NCBI RefSeq assembly: GCF_029439455.1
Contig: NZ_JAQFVG010000237.1
Coordinates: 1 to 64,000 of the forward strand
Origin: Caballeronia sp. BR00000012568055
GTDB taxonomy: Bacteria; Pseudomonadota; Gammaproteobacteria; Burkholderiales; Burkholderiaceae
Direction of reading: 5' to 3'
Length of the DNA: 64,000 bases
Shown: positions 25,624 through 33,864 of the stretch, one piece after another
Numbering within the stretch: the stretch's first letter is position 1
Layout of the letters: each line of letters opens with the position of its first letter
Made by a program: the position numbers and the translations under genes
The notes under the pieces: generated by a model
What the model saw: only the letters and a program-made list of their open reading frames with translations
Databases searched by the model: none
Told to the model about the DNA's origin: nothing

Positions 25624-27039
25624 ATGAGCGACGAACTCCTGAACCGGCTCCATCAAGCGCAGTTCCGCTATGAAGGCGACCCGAACGACCTCGCGGCAAT
25701 TCGCGACATTTGCGAAACGCTGATTGCCCTTGAACACGAGGAAGCCGTACTGCCGTGGGCCACCCGCGGGCTTGCGCTCAGTCCGCACGATCAATTGCTG
25801 TTGCTGCAGCGGCACGCAGCTTTGAATCTCGTTGGAGCACACGCGGAAGCAGTCGAATCGCTGCTGCGGCTCCCGGCACGGCCGTGGCATCCCGCGTTCT
25901 ATGCGCTGACGCTTGGCTACAGCCTGATGATGGCAGGCGACCTCGCGCGGGCCATTCCGCAACTCGACGAAGCACGACGCCTTGCGACGCAATCGCACGC
26001 GGCGCTCGTCGCAACCGCGACGCAGTACTACGGCGAAGCCTGGCTCAAAGCCGGTGATGGCGGCGGCTTTGCGCATTGGACCTGGCGCAATCAATCAGAA
26101 GGCGCAGGCGGAAGCTATCGACCAGCACATATACCGCAGTGGGACGGTCAATCGGATGTGCGCGGCAAGCGCGTGCTCATCACGCATCAACTCGGCTTTG
26201 GTGACCAGTTTTTGCTCGGCGCGTGTATGGCGCAATGGCTGGCGGCAGGCGCGGCCGTCATGTTGACATGCGATTTGCAGATCCATCGGCTGATGCAGGC
26301 GTCCTTGCCTGACTGCCGCGTCGTGAGTGCGCCACGCCCGCTGGCGGCGAATGCCGCACTTCCCGACGAACTTCTCGCGGACATCGAAGATTTCGCACCT
26401 GATTTGCATGCGCCGCTGCTATTCGCGCCGCTGCTTGCGAATAGCGCTGGAACGCCCGGCCGCCCGTTCGTGCCGTACCTCCGGTCGCCGGAAGAAAAAC
26501 GTGACATCGCCGCACGTTGGTCGCAGCAACTGAGGGCAAAGCATCCGGGCAAGAAACTGGTGGGCTTGTTCTGGGATTGCGAGCAGCGGCATCACGTCGA
26601 ATTGGGAAGCCAGATGCGCTGCTGGGCGGCGCGCCGCAGCATCCCGCTCGCGCAGATCGACCTGCTGACGCAGGACCCATCCGTGTCCGAACGCGTGCAC
26701 TTCGTCAACCTGCATCACCCTTTGCTGGAATCGCAAGCCGGCGTGCCCGCGGGCAACGTTAGCGTGTATGCCCCCGGCATCTATCATTTCGATGACACCG
26801 CCGCGTGTATCGAACAACTCGACGCCGTGGTTTCGGTCGATTCGGGCGTCTCCAACTGCGCCGCGATGATCGGCAAGCTAACGTGCGTGCCCGTCAACAC
26901 GTCCGGCGACTGGCGCTGGGGCCTTACGGGCACGAGTTCGCCGTGGATCGCCAATGCGACGGTCTTCAGACAGCGTCAGGAAGGCGACTGGCAACCGGTG
27001 ATGCGCGACGTCGCGACATGGCTGACGCAGGCCGTGTAA
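25624..27039 (+). CDS. TPR-containing glycosyltransferase-like protein
   Basis: A 471-residue cytoplasmic protein. Residues 1 to about 150 form helical TPR-like repeats (alternating A/L/Y helices). The C-terminal part resembles GT-B glycosyltransferases of the heptosyltransferase type, with GKRVLITHQLGFGDQFLLGA at its start and a SVDSGVSNCAAMIGK donor-site motif near the end. Related TPR-glycosyltransferase fusions modify surface structures or proteins; the acceptor here is unknown. A strong terminator follows 5 bases after the stop. Confidence 0.75.
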   Translation: MSDELLNRLHQAQFRYEGDPNDLAAIRDICETLIALEHEEAVLPWATRGLALSPHDQLLLLQRHAALNLVGAHAEAVESLLRLPARPWHPAFYALTLGYSLMMAGDLARAIPQLDEARRLATQSHAALVATATQYYGEAWLKAGDGGGFAHWTWRNQSEGAGGSYRPAHIPQWDGQSDVRGKRVLITHQLGFGDQFLLGACMAQWLAAGAAVMLTCDLQIHRLMQASLPDCRVVSAPRPLAANAALPDELLADIEDFAPDLHAPLLFAPLLANSAGTPGRPFVPYLRSPEEKRDIAARWSQQLRAKHPGKKLVGLFWDCEQRHHVELGSQMRCWAARRSIPLAQIDLLTQDPSVSERVHFVNLHHPLLESQAGVPAGNVSVYAPGIYHFDDTAACIEQLDAVVSVDSGVSNCAAMIGKLTCVPVNTSGDWRWGLTGTSSPWIANATVFRQRQEGDWQPVMRDVATWLTQAV

Positions 27040-27044
27040 ATACC

Positions 27045-27083
27045 AAAACGCCCCGGAAACCGATTCAGTTCCCGGGGCGTTTT
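27045..27083 (+). terminator. Terminator after TPR-glycosyltransferase gene
   Basis: AAAACGCCCCGG pairs with CCGGGGCGTTTT, with additional AA/TT pairing inside, giving a long stem that ends in a T-run. The A-run on the other side makes it bidirectional, so it may also end the small minus-strand gene at 27131-27280. Confidence 0.85.
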
Positions 27084-27130
27084 AACGTGCTCTGTGACCA
27101 AGCGGGTTTCTGACCCGCAGACCGCCTTAC

Positions 27131-27280
27131 TTACTTACGGCGATACGATTCGACGAGCATTTCGCAGTTCTGCAGGTGCAATTGCAGCGCGCGATTCCAT
27201 TCGCGGCGCAGCGTGGCCTTGGCCGAGCGCAGGAAGGAACCAAACGAAACGAGCAGAGATTGTTGAGCAGTGGTCTTCAT
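27131..27280 (-). CDS. Small basic/amphipathic protein, 49 residues
   Basis: The minus strand encodes MKTTAQQSLLVSFGSFL followed by an amphipathic helical stretch (RSAKATLRREWNRALQLHL, then EMLVESYRRK). It has GAGAG as a ribosome binding site, a plausible promoter (TTGCAA, 16 bases, TATAGT) and a bidirectional terminator past its stop, so it behaves as a real gene. No family is recognised with certainty. The predicted single soluble helix and charge pattern suggest a small regulatory or nucleoid-type protein, but that is speculation. Confidence 0.6.
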   Translation of the reverse strand: MKTTAQQSLLVSFGSFLRSAKATLRREWNRALQLHLQNCEMLVESYRRK

Positions 27281-27318
27281 GAACGTCTCTCAGGGTAAGT
27301 AGCTAGGGGATAACCCTA

Positions 27319-27346
27319 ACTATACCCTTTTCATGCTGCATTGCAA
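27319..27346 (-). promoter_or_regulatory. Promoter of the 49-residue protein gene
   Basis: On the minus strand TTGCAA (-35) and TATAGT (-10) are separated by 16 bases. The leader downstream contains the imperfect repeat TAGGGTTATCCCCTA before the ribosome binding site, which could be an operator or mRNA element. Confidence 0.5.
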
Positions 27347-27389
27347 CCAATTGTCAAAATCCCAACACACAAACCACACGCGCGCTCGG

Positions 27390-27857
27390 TCATTTTTGCT
27401 CGGGCGCATCCGGCGCCAATTGCACGCCCTTTTTGAAGATGAAGCAGCCATAGCCGCGCGCTTCGCCGGTCGCGATCACGCAATAGGCTTGCTTGGCGCG
27501 CTCGTAGAAAGCGAATCGTTCGACGGATGCCAACGGCACGCTGCGGCCTTCGGCATCGTCGATTTCGCGTTGGGCTTCGCGCTGAACCGCCGGCAGCGCC
27601 GATGCATCGCCGACCACTTCCATGCGCGACGCGGGATCATCGACGAAGGTATCGAGCGGCAATACCGACAGCACGGCCCGCACCGCGCGCGGCGCACCGA
27701 CGCCGTCCATGCGCAGCACGTGCCCGCGCACGGTCTGGCGCGCGACGGAATCGGCGGGGAAATTGGCGTCGCAGATCACGACTTCGTCGCCGTGGCCCAT
27801 GGCCGCCAGCGCGTGCAGGATGTCAGCGTTGAGCAGCGGATCGATGTTCTTCAGCAT
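27390..27857 (-). CDS. fucU: RbsD/FucU-family sugar mutarotase
   Basis: A 155-residue protein that interconverts anomers of fucose or a related sugar. The conserved MGHGDE motif supplies catalytic His22, and the RFAFYERAKQAY and GYGCFIFKKGV segments match FucU rather than RbsD. The ATG giving MLKNIDPL has GGAGAA 7 bases upstream. No fucose catabolic genes are next to it, so the sugar and pathway are unclear. It lies 55 bases after the deacylase gene on the same strand. Confidence 0.88.
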   Translation of the reverse strand: MLKNIDPLLNADILHALAAMGHGDEVVICDANFPADSVARQTVRGHVLRMDGVGAPRAVRAVLSVLPLDTFVDDPASRMEVVGDASALPAVQREAQREIDDAEGRSVPLASVERFAFYERAKQAYCVIATGEARGYGCFIFKKGVQLAPDAPEQK

Positions 27858-27912
27858 GTTTTCGTTCTCCTTCGCCTTTGGTTGAGCGAGCAGTATCGCC
27901 TCAAGTCGATGC

Positions 27913-29034
27913 TTAGGGCACCAGCAAATCACCGCTGCGCGCTACACCTTCGCCCGCAATCCGCGCGACCAGCATTCCCGCCGTCGCAAACCGCGTCCAG
28001 TGACGCGCGTAGAGCAAACCGTCCGTACCCGCGAACAGCGGCGTCAACCGGTCCTCGAACGGATCAAGAATTTCGGCGATGACTTCGCCCGCGCGCACGC
28101 GTTCGCCAATCTCGCGCTTATGCAGAATCACGCCCGAATGCGGCGCGTACACGTAGCCGCAGCCAGCCAGTGGCGTTGCGGGCGCGCGCAACGCGGGCAG
28201 CGCGGGCGCTTCGTCGTCGATCAGGCCGCAATGCGCCAGATAATCGACGATCGCCTGCGCATCCAGTGCCGCCAGTTCGTGCGATACATCGCGCACGCCG
28301 CGCAATTCGAGCGTGACCGCGGTCGGGCCAGCGGGAATCGGATGATAATCGGCGAAGGCATCGCGCAGGTAACGCCATGTCGCGCCGCACGCTTCATCGA
28401 ACGGCTCGCCGCCCGAGACATCCGCGAGCAGGTGCGCGTCGCTGCCGAGCAGCCGCGCAAGCGGTTCGATCGCGGGCCACGCGTCGGGCGTGGTGTAGAG
28501 ATGCGCGACGGCTTCCCAGTCGCAATGCAGATCGATGACCAGATCGGCATCGCACGCGAGTTTCATCAATTCGACGCGCTGCGACTCCAGTTCCGTCGAT
28601 GGCTTGCGCGCCGCCAGCGCATCGCGCATCGCGGCGCGGATGAGGCGGGCGTTGTGCGCGGCGTCATCGGTGAGGAGGTCGCGCAGGCGCATCGCCAGGT
28701 CGGGGCCGAGCGAGGGAAAGCGCCGGTTGAAATCGTGACCGGACGCCATCTCGAAGCGGCCCATATGCACGCCGAACCAGTGCTGGTTCAGACCGGCGGG
28801 ATTGGCGGCCGGCACCAGCGTGATCCGCGCGCGCAGCCGCCCTTCGTCCTCCAGTTCCGCGAAAAACTGCTTCAGATACCACGCGACGACCATGCCGGGC
28901 ACTTCATCGGCGTGAAGCGACGCCTGAATGTAGACCGACGGCAGCGATTCATCGCCGGGGCCGAAACGGTAGCTCGTGATCGCGCGGCCCGTGCCGAGCG
29001 ATGCGCCGACCAGCGGATGGTGGCGTGTCTGCAT
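27913..29034 (-). CDS. Zinc deacylase of the AstE/aspartoacylase family
   Basis: A 373-residue M14-like amidohydrolase of the succinylglutamate desuccinylase/aspartoacylase superfamily. Zinc ligands are suggested by SLHADEVPG (H-x2-E) and a later DLHCD. An N-acyl amino acid or similar amide is the expected substrate. The C-terminal part (APHSGVILHKREIGERVRAGEVIAEI) resembles a lipoyl/biotinyl-like barrel found in this subgroup. It follows an amino-acid binding-protein gene on the same strand, suggesting that its substrate may be imported. Confidence 0.82.
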   Translation of the reverse strand: MQTRHHPLVGASLGTGRAITSYRFGPGDESLPSVYIQASLHADEVPGMVVAWYLKQFFAELEDEGRLRARITLVPAANPAGLNQHWFGVHMGRFEMASGHDFNRRFPSLGPDLAMRLRDLLTDDAAHNARLIRAAMRDALAARKPSTELESQRVELMKLACDADLVIDLHCDWEAVAHLYTTPDAWPAIEPLARLLGSDAHLLADVSGGEPFDEACGATWRYLRDAFADYHPIPAGPTAVTLELRGVRDVSHELAALDAQAIVDYLAHCGLIDDEAPALPALRAPATPLAGCGYVYAPHSGVILHKREIGERVRAGEVIAEILDPFEDRLTPLFAGTDGLLYARHWTRFATAGMLVARIAGEGVARSGDLLVP

Positions 29035-29060
29035 CTTCGAAACTCCCTCGTCAAAATGCG

Positions 29061-29084
29061 AAAGGCACCGCGTGCGATGCCTTT
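29061..29084 (-). terminator. Hairpin after amino-acid binding-protein gene
   Basis: AAAGGCA and TGCCTTT pair around a 10-base loop; on the minus strand CGCATTTTGA follows. It could end the transcript of the binding-protein gene or only attenuate it before the deacylase gene. Confidence 0.5.
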
Positions 29085-29122
29085 TCGTGCGATGCGTGCG
29101 AAGCTCGGGCGTCAGCCGACGC

Positions 29123-29911
29123 TCACTGGATGGAGATATCGGTCTGGAAATACTTCGCCATGATCTGCTTGAACGTGCCGTTCTTCTTGATCTCGGCGAA
29201 CGCCTGATTCAGGCCGTTCTGCAAGTCCGTGTCGCCCTTGCGCAATCCGATAGCAGTTCCCGGACCAATGATCGCCTTGTCTTCGACGATCGGACCGACC
29301 AGCGCGAACGGCTTGCCCTGCGGCTTCTTCAGAAAGCCGATGGCGGCTTGCGCGGCATCGGTAAAAATCGCGTCGATCCGGCCTGCGACGAGGTCGGATT
29401 CGACCTGCTCCTGATCGGCGTACGCGACCACGGCCACGCCTTGCGGCTCCCACTTCGCCTTCGCGTAGCGCTCCTGCACTGTGCCCTGCTCGACGCCCAC
29501 GCGTTTGCCCTTCAGCCCTTGCGGCGTCGGCAGAATGCCCGAACCGGCGCGCGCGACCAGCTGCGCGTGCGTGTCGTACAAAGGCACGGTGAAATCGATC
29601 TGTTTCAGACGCTCTTCGGTGATGCCCATATCGGACAACACGGCATCGAATTTACGGGCTTTGAGGCCGGGAATCATGCCGTCGAAATTATTTTCGACCC
29701 ACACGCATTTGACCTTCATCTGCTGGCACAGCGCGTTGCCCAGGTCGATATCGAAGCCGGCGAGCTTGCCATCGGCCTGTTTGGATTCGAACGGCGGATA
29801 AGAGGGATCGACGGCGAAGCGGATCTGGGTGATTTCTTTTGCGTGCGCGGAAAACGCTGCGGCGGAGAGTACGGCGAGCATCGCGAACGATGCGGACTTC
29901 TTCAGTGACAT
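29123..29911 (-). CDS. Periplasmic polar amino acid-binding protein
   Basis: A 262-residue family 3 solute-binding protein (HisJ/ArgT/GlnH type). It has a signal peptide (SASFAMLAVLSAAAFSAHA), the FAVDPSYPPFES ligand-loop start and the GFDIDLGNALC motif. The acidic and aromatic pocket residues fit cationic amino acids such as arginine, lysine or ornithine, though specificity is not certain. No cognate ABC permease or ATPase is encoded in the window, so it is an orphan component or shares one elsewhere. Confidence 0.88.
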   Translation of the reverse strand: MSLKKSASFAMLAVLSAAAFSAHAKEITQIRFAVDPSYPPFESKQADGKLAGFDIDLGNALCQQMKVKCVWVENNFDGMIPGLKARKFDAVLSDMGITEERLKQIDFTVPLYDTHAQLVARAGSGILPTPQGLKGKRVGVEQGTVQERYAKAKWEPQGVAVVAYADQEQVESDLVAGRIDAIFTDAAQAAIGFLKKPQGKPFALVGPIVEDKAIIGPGTAIGLRKGDTDLQNGLNQAFAEIKKNGTFKQIMAKYFQTDISIQ

Positions 29912-30034
29912 GCCATTCCTTCGAGACTTTCGACTTACGGTTGATGCCGCGCGGCGCGTTCAGCCAGTTGAAAGCCGAAAACGCCGCGCGTGAGAAAGCC
30001 TCGAATGGTAACAAATTGCGGGAACGCGTCCGCC

Positions 30035-31135
30035 TCAGGGCACGACCGTCAGGAACAGGAACGACGCGAAAATCACCAGATGCAAGACGCCTTGCAGCAC
30101 GGTCGAACGTCCCGTGCCGAGCGTAATGACCGACACCAGCAGCGTCAGCGCGAGCATGGTGATTTCCTTCGGCGCGAGGCCGAGATTGATCGGCTGACCA
30201 ATGACGATGGACACCACGGCCACGGTCGGAATCGTCAGGCCGATACTCGCCAACGCCGAGCCGAGCGCCAGATTCAGGCTCGTCTGCAAGCGGTTCATGC
30301 GCGCCGCACGCAAGGCGGCAAGTCCCTCGGGCAGCAGCACGAGCGCCGCGATCACCACGCCGACGACCGCTTCCGGCGCACCCGCAGCCTCCACGCCCGC
30401 TTCCACCGCTGGCGACAACAGTTTCGCCAGACCCACGACCGCGACGAGAGACAGCATCAGAAAGCCGAGCGCGAGCCACGCTTCGCCATTGCTGGGCGGC
30501 GGCGCGTGCGGGGCGTTTTCGTCTTCGCCTTCGCGCGCTTCGGCCAGTGACTCCGGTTCGAGCGGCAAAAAATAATCGCGATGCCGGATGGTCTGCACGA
30601 ACACGAAAGTCACGTACAGCACGAGCGATACGACGCCCACGAAAATAAGCTGCGACGTGGAAAGCGTCGGCCCTTCGATCGTGCTGGTGAAGTTCGGCAG
30701 GACCATCGTCAGCACGGAAAGCGCGCAGAGAATGGCGAGCGCGGCGCTCGCGCCCTGCAATTGAAACGCCTGCACGTGATGCCGCAAACCACCCACCAAA
30801 AGGCATAAGCCGACGATCGCGCCGCTACAGATCATGATCGCGGCGAACACGGTATCGCGCGGCAGACCGGCTTTTTCGGGTCCGCCCGAAAGCATCACCG
30901 AGACGATCAGCGCCACTTCGATCACCGTCACCGCAATTGCCAGCACCAGCGTGCCGAACGGCTCGCCCACGCGATGCGCGACCACTTCCGCGTGATGCAC
31001 GGCGGCGAACACCGAAAACGCCAGCGCCACGGCGGATAGCACCAGCATTAGATTGCTGTGGAGCATCGCGGTGGCGGCGAGCACGACGAGCGCGATGATC
31101 GGCGTGATGAGGGTCCAGTCCAGCTTGAGTTTCAT
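30035..31135 (-). CDS. chaA: Calcium/proton antiporter ChaA-like
   Basis: A 366-residue inner membrane exchanger of the CaCA superfamily with about 11 helices. The two alpha-repeats contain acidic GxxxE-type motifs (AIAVTVIEVALIVSVML and VIAALVLLPEGLAALRAA), and a charged loop (EAREGEDEN) divides the halves. ChaA exports Ca2+ or Na+ in exchange for protons. The ATG giving MKLKLDWTLI with AGGAG 7 bases upstream is chosen; the longer frame runs through untranslated leader. A 263-base divergent gap separates it from the diguanylate cyclase gene. Confidence 0.88.
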   Translation of the reverse strand: MKLKLDWTLITPIIALVVLAATAMLHSNLMLVLSAVALAFSVFAAVHHAEVVAHRVGEPFGTLVLAIAVTVIEVALIVSVMLSGGPEKAGLPRDTVFAAIMICSGAIVGLCLLVGGLRHHVQAFQLQGASAALAILCALSVLTMVLPNFTSTIEGPTLSTSQLIFVGVVSLVLYVTFVFVQTIRHRDYFLPLEPESLAEAREGEDENAPHAPPPSNGEAWLALGFLMLSLVAVVGLAKLLSPAVEAGVEAAGAPEAVVGVVIAALVLLPEGLAALRAARMNRLQTSLNLALGSALASIGLTIPTVAVVSIVIGQPINLGLAPKEITMLALTLLVSVITLGTGRSTVLQGVLHLVIFASFLFLTVVP

Positions 31136-31398
31136 CGGCGCTCCTTTTATTGGCTGTTGAAGATCAGAGAGTCGAGTTGGTCGGACCCGGACGCGCGCCG
31201 GGAGTGCGATCAGACCGGCGTGACTTAAAGACGCATAGGACGCGGAGTCATCGGCATGATAGCGAAAACAGCGTGTCGAAACCGCTGCGCGCGGGCAACT
31301 AAATGATGCACGCGGAAAACGGCTGAACGATTCGCGTATTTGTCGCAAAATAAGGAAATGTTCCGTCGCCGCCGACACGTTCAGGAAACCGGAAATAT

Positions 31399-32379
31399 AT
31401 GCTAGCTGCACCGATCCCCGTCAATGAACCCGTACGCATCGCCACGCTGCGCACGCTCAAATTGCTCGATACCCCCGCCGAGGAGCGCTTCGACCGGCTC
31501 ACCCGCCTCGCGCGCCGCCTGTTCGATGTCCCCATCGCGCTCGTCAGCCTGATCGACGAAAACCGTCAGTGGTTCAAATCATGTGCGGGGCTGGGCGTAT
31601 CCCAAACCTCGCGCGACATTTCCTTCTGCGGCCACGCAATCATGCACGACGACGTGTTCATGATTCCCGACGCGCGCGCCGATTCGCGTTTTCATGACAA
31701 TCCGCTCGTCACCGGCGAGCCGGGCATTCGCTTCTACGCGGGCCAGCCGCTCACCGTGCCGAACGGCAGCAAGCTCGGCACGCTTTGCCTGATCGATACC
31801 CGCCCGCGCGAATTCGACGCCGAAGAGCGCGGCCTGTTGCGCGATCTCGCGCAGATCGCGGAGCAGGAAATCGCGGCGATCGAACTCGCGACCATCGACG
31901 AACTGACGCTGCTGGCGAACCGACGCGGTTTCGAAGCACTCGCGCAGCACGGCCTGAATGTGTGCAAGCGGCTCGGGCGGCAGGCATCGCTGCTGTTTTT
32001 CGATCTCGACGGCTTCAAGCAGATCAACGATCGATTCGGTCACGCCGAAGGCGATCGCGCGCTTGCCGCGTTTGCGGAAGCTTTGCGCGGCGCGCTGCTA
32101 CGCGACAGCGATGTGATCGGCCGGCTAGGTGGCGACGAATTCGTCGCCCTGCTGGACGATGCTGGCGACGACGAAACCCGCCGCGTGATCGAGCGGCTGC
32201 GCGATGTGCTGGCATCGATCAATGCGCGCGAGCAGCGTGGTTATGAGATCCGCTTCAGCGTCGGGCAGACGCAATTCGATCCGACGCGGCACGAAACGGT
32301 GATCGACCTGCTGGTGGAAAGCGATGTCGGCATGTACGCGCACAAGGCCGCGCAGAAAACGCGGACGGGCGGCGCGTAG
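31399..32379 (+). CDS. GAF-GGDEF diguanylate cyclase
   Basis: A 326-residue soluble enzyme. The GAF sensor domain (about 25-160) precedes a GGDEF domain with the intact catalytic GGDEF at 244-248 and the product-inhibition site RDSD (RxxD) at 235-238, five residues upstream. It should make cyclic di-GMP from two GTP and be subject to feedback. The GAF motif FCGHAIMHDD is shared with a widespread subgroup. Its product could act on the PilZ protein encoded at 33865-34767. A terminator follows the stop closely. Confidence 0.93.
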   Translation: MLAAPIPVNEPVRIATLRTLKLLDTPAEERFDRLTRLARRLFDVPIALVSLIDENRQWFKSCAGLGVSQTSRDISFCGHAIMHDDVFMIPDARADSRFHDNPLVTGEPGIRFYAGQPLTVPNGSKLGTLCLIDTRPREFDAEERGLLRDLAQIAEQEIAAIELATIDELTLLANRRGFEALAQHGLNVCKRLGRQASLLFFDLDGFKQINDRFGHAEGDRALAAFAEALRGALLRDSDVIGRLGGDEFVALLDDAGDDETRRVIERLRDVLASINAREQRGYEIRFSVGQTQFDPTRHETVIDLLVESDVGMYAHKAAQKTRTGGA

Positions 32380-32387
32380 GCGATAAA

Positions 32388-32421
32388 AAACGCGGACGGC
32401 GTGGAATGCGCGTCCGCGTTT
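32388..32421 (+). terminator. Terminator of the diguanylate cyclase gene
   Basis: AAACGCGGACG pairs with CGTCCGCGTTT around a 12-base loop and ends TTT. It lies 9 bases after the stop and is symmetrical enough to serve the convergent osmC gene as well. Confidence 0.75.
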
Positions 32422-32442
32422 GTGCTTCGTCTCTTGTCGTGA

Positions 32443-32874
32443 TTAAGAGACCAATTCAGCGTTCAACGTAATCTTTGCATTGCCCGCGAACAGTTTCGAT
32501 ACCGGGCAGCCTTCCTTCGCGGCTTGCGCGGCTTTATCGAACGCGGCTTTGTCGGCGCCGGGAATCTTCGCCTTCAGGTCGAGTTGGCAGGCGGTGATCG
32601 TGAAGCCTTCGCCGTCCTTGTCGAGCGTGACGGTCGATTTCGTTTCCAGGCTTTCGGCCTTCATGCCGGCCATCTCCAGTTGCAGCGACAGCGCCATGGT
32701 GAAACAGCCCGCGTGCGCCGCGCCGATCAACTCTTCCGGATTCGTTCCCGGACCTTCCTCGAAGCGCGATTTGAAGCCATACGGCGCTTCGTTTAGCACG
32801 CCGGTTTGCGTCGAAATAAAACCTTTGCCGTCCTTGATACCGCCGCTCCATTTTGCCGATGCAGTCTTTTGCAC
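32443..32874 (-). CDS. osmC: Organic peroxide reductase OsmC
   Basis: A 143-residue OsmC-family peroxidase. The two catalytic cysteines are Cys57 (AAHAGCF) and Cys123 (KEGCPVSK). It reduces organic hydroperoxides with a dithiol in the cytoplasm. Translation is placed at a GTG giving MQKTASAKW because GGAGAA lies 7 bases upstream and OsmC proteins start at this point; the ATG codons further upstream add an unrelated arginine-rich tail. Confidence 0.9.
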   Translation of the reverse strand: MQKTASAKWSGGIKDGKGFISTQTGVLNEAPYGFKSRFEEGPGTNPEELIGAAHAGCFTMALSLQLEMAGMKAESLETKSTVTLDKDGEGFTITACQLDLKAKIPGADKAAFDKAAQAAKEGCPVSKLFAGNAKITLNAELVS

Positions 32875-33194
32875 GAGAGTTCTCCAAAGCTGGGAAGTGG
32901 AATTGCGATAAATGTTTTCGCACGCGGCGTGCCTGCTTTTAGCCGGCCGGCGCGCGGTGATCGATGGTGTTGTCGGATGCGATTTGCGACGCATCGTGTC
33001 AGATCCTAGCGGAAGCGGTCGCGGGGTGCAGCGGGGGTGTGCAGCGGGCGCGTGCATTGGCGACGCTTTCGATTTTGCAGGACCTCAACGGAGCGGTACA
33101 AAACGGCGCGCGATAACATATCGGTTTTCGCAGCAAGCACAAGTCGCACTGGCTATAGCTTCGCGCGTCAAATCATCTGTTTTCCGAGGCTTTC

Positions 33195-33848
33195 ATGGCA
33201 TCCACCCCCACACTCTTCATCGACGTCTGGTCCGACTTCACGTGTCCTTTCTGCTATCTCGAAACGCCCGTGCTCGACCAACTGCGCAACGCCTACGGTG
33301 AAGCCGTGGAAATCCGCTGGCACGCGTTCGAACTGCGCCCGGAACCCACGCCGCTGCCCGATCCGAACAGCGAGTCCATCGTGACGAGTTGGGAAAATTC
33401 GGTGGTGCCGCTCGCTGACGAGCGCGGTCTGCTGATGCGCATGCCGCCGGTCGCGCCGCGCAGCCGCAAAGCCTTCGAAACCGCCATGTTCGCGCGCGAA
33501 TCCGGGCGATACGACGTCGTGCATCGCGCGATCTTCAAGGCGTACTTCGAGGAAGGTATCGATATCGGCGACGCGGACGCGCTGCTCGATATCGCTGCGA
33601 CGTGCGGCATCGATCCGGAACTGCTGGAAGAATCGCTCGATGACGGCACGTACACCGATCTCGTCATCGAAGACGAAGAGTTCGCGAAAAAGCTCGGCGT
33701 AAGCGGCGTGCCGTTCGCCGTACTTTCGCGCGATGGCGCGCCCAGCCAGGAGCCGCCGCCGCCCATCGCGCTACGCGGCGCTGCGCCGATTCAGCATTTC
33801 GAATCGGCCATTCAGCGGCTGTTCCCTGACGGCTTTCCGGAAGGCTGA
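33195..33848 (+). CDS. DsbA-family (FrnE-like) oxidoreductase
   Basis: A 217-residue thioredoxin-fold protein with an inserted helical domain and the active site Cys17-Pro-Phe-Cys20, followed by the GVSGVPFAVL cis-proline segment. No signal peptide is present, so it works in the cytoplasm like FrnE/2-hydroxychromene-isomerase-type DsbA relatives. A role in disulfide exchange or oxidative stress is likely. Its stop is 16 bases from the end of the convergent PilZ gene. Confidence 0.88.
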   Translation: MASTPTLFIDVWSDFTCPFCYLETPVLDQLRNAYGEAVEIRWHAFELRPEPTPLPDPNSESIVTSWENSVVPLADERGLLMRMPPVAPRSRKAFETAMFARESGRYDVVHRAIFKAYFEEGIDIGDADALLDIAATCGIDPELLEESLDDGTYTDLVIEDEEFAKKLGVSGVPFAVLSRDGAPSQEPPPPIALRGAAPIQHFESAIQRLFPDGFPEG

Positions 33849-33864
33849 ATCTAAACCTGCGCGT

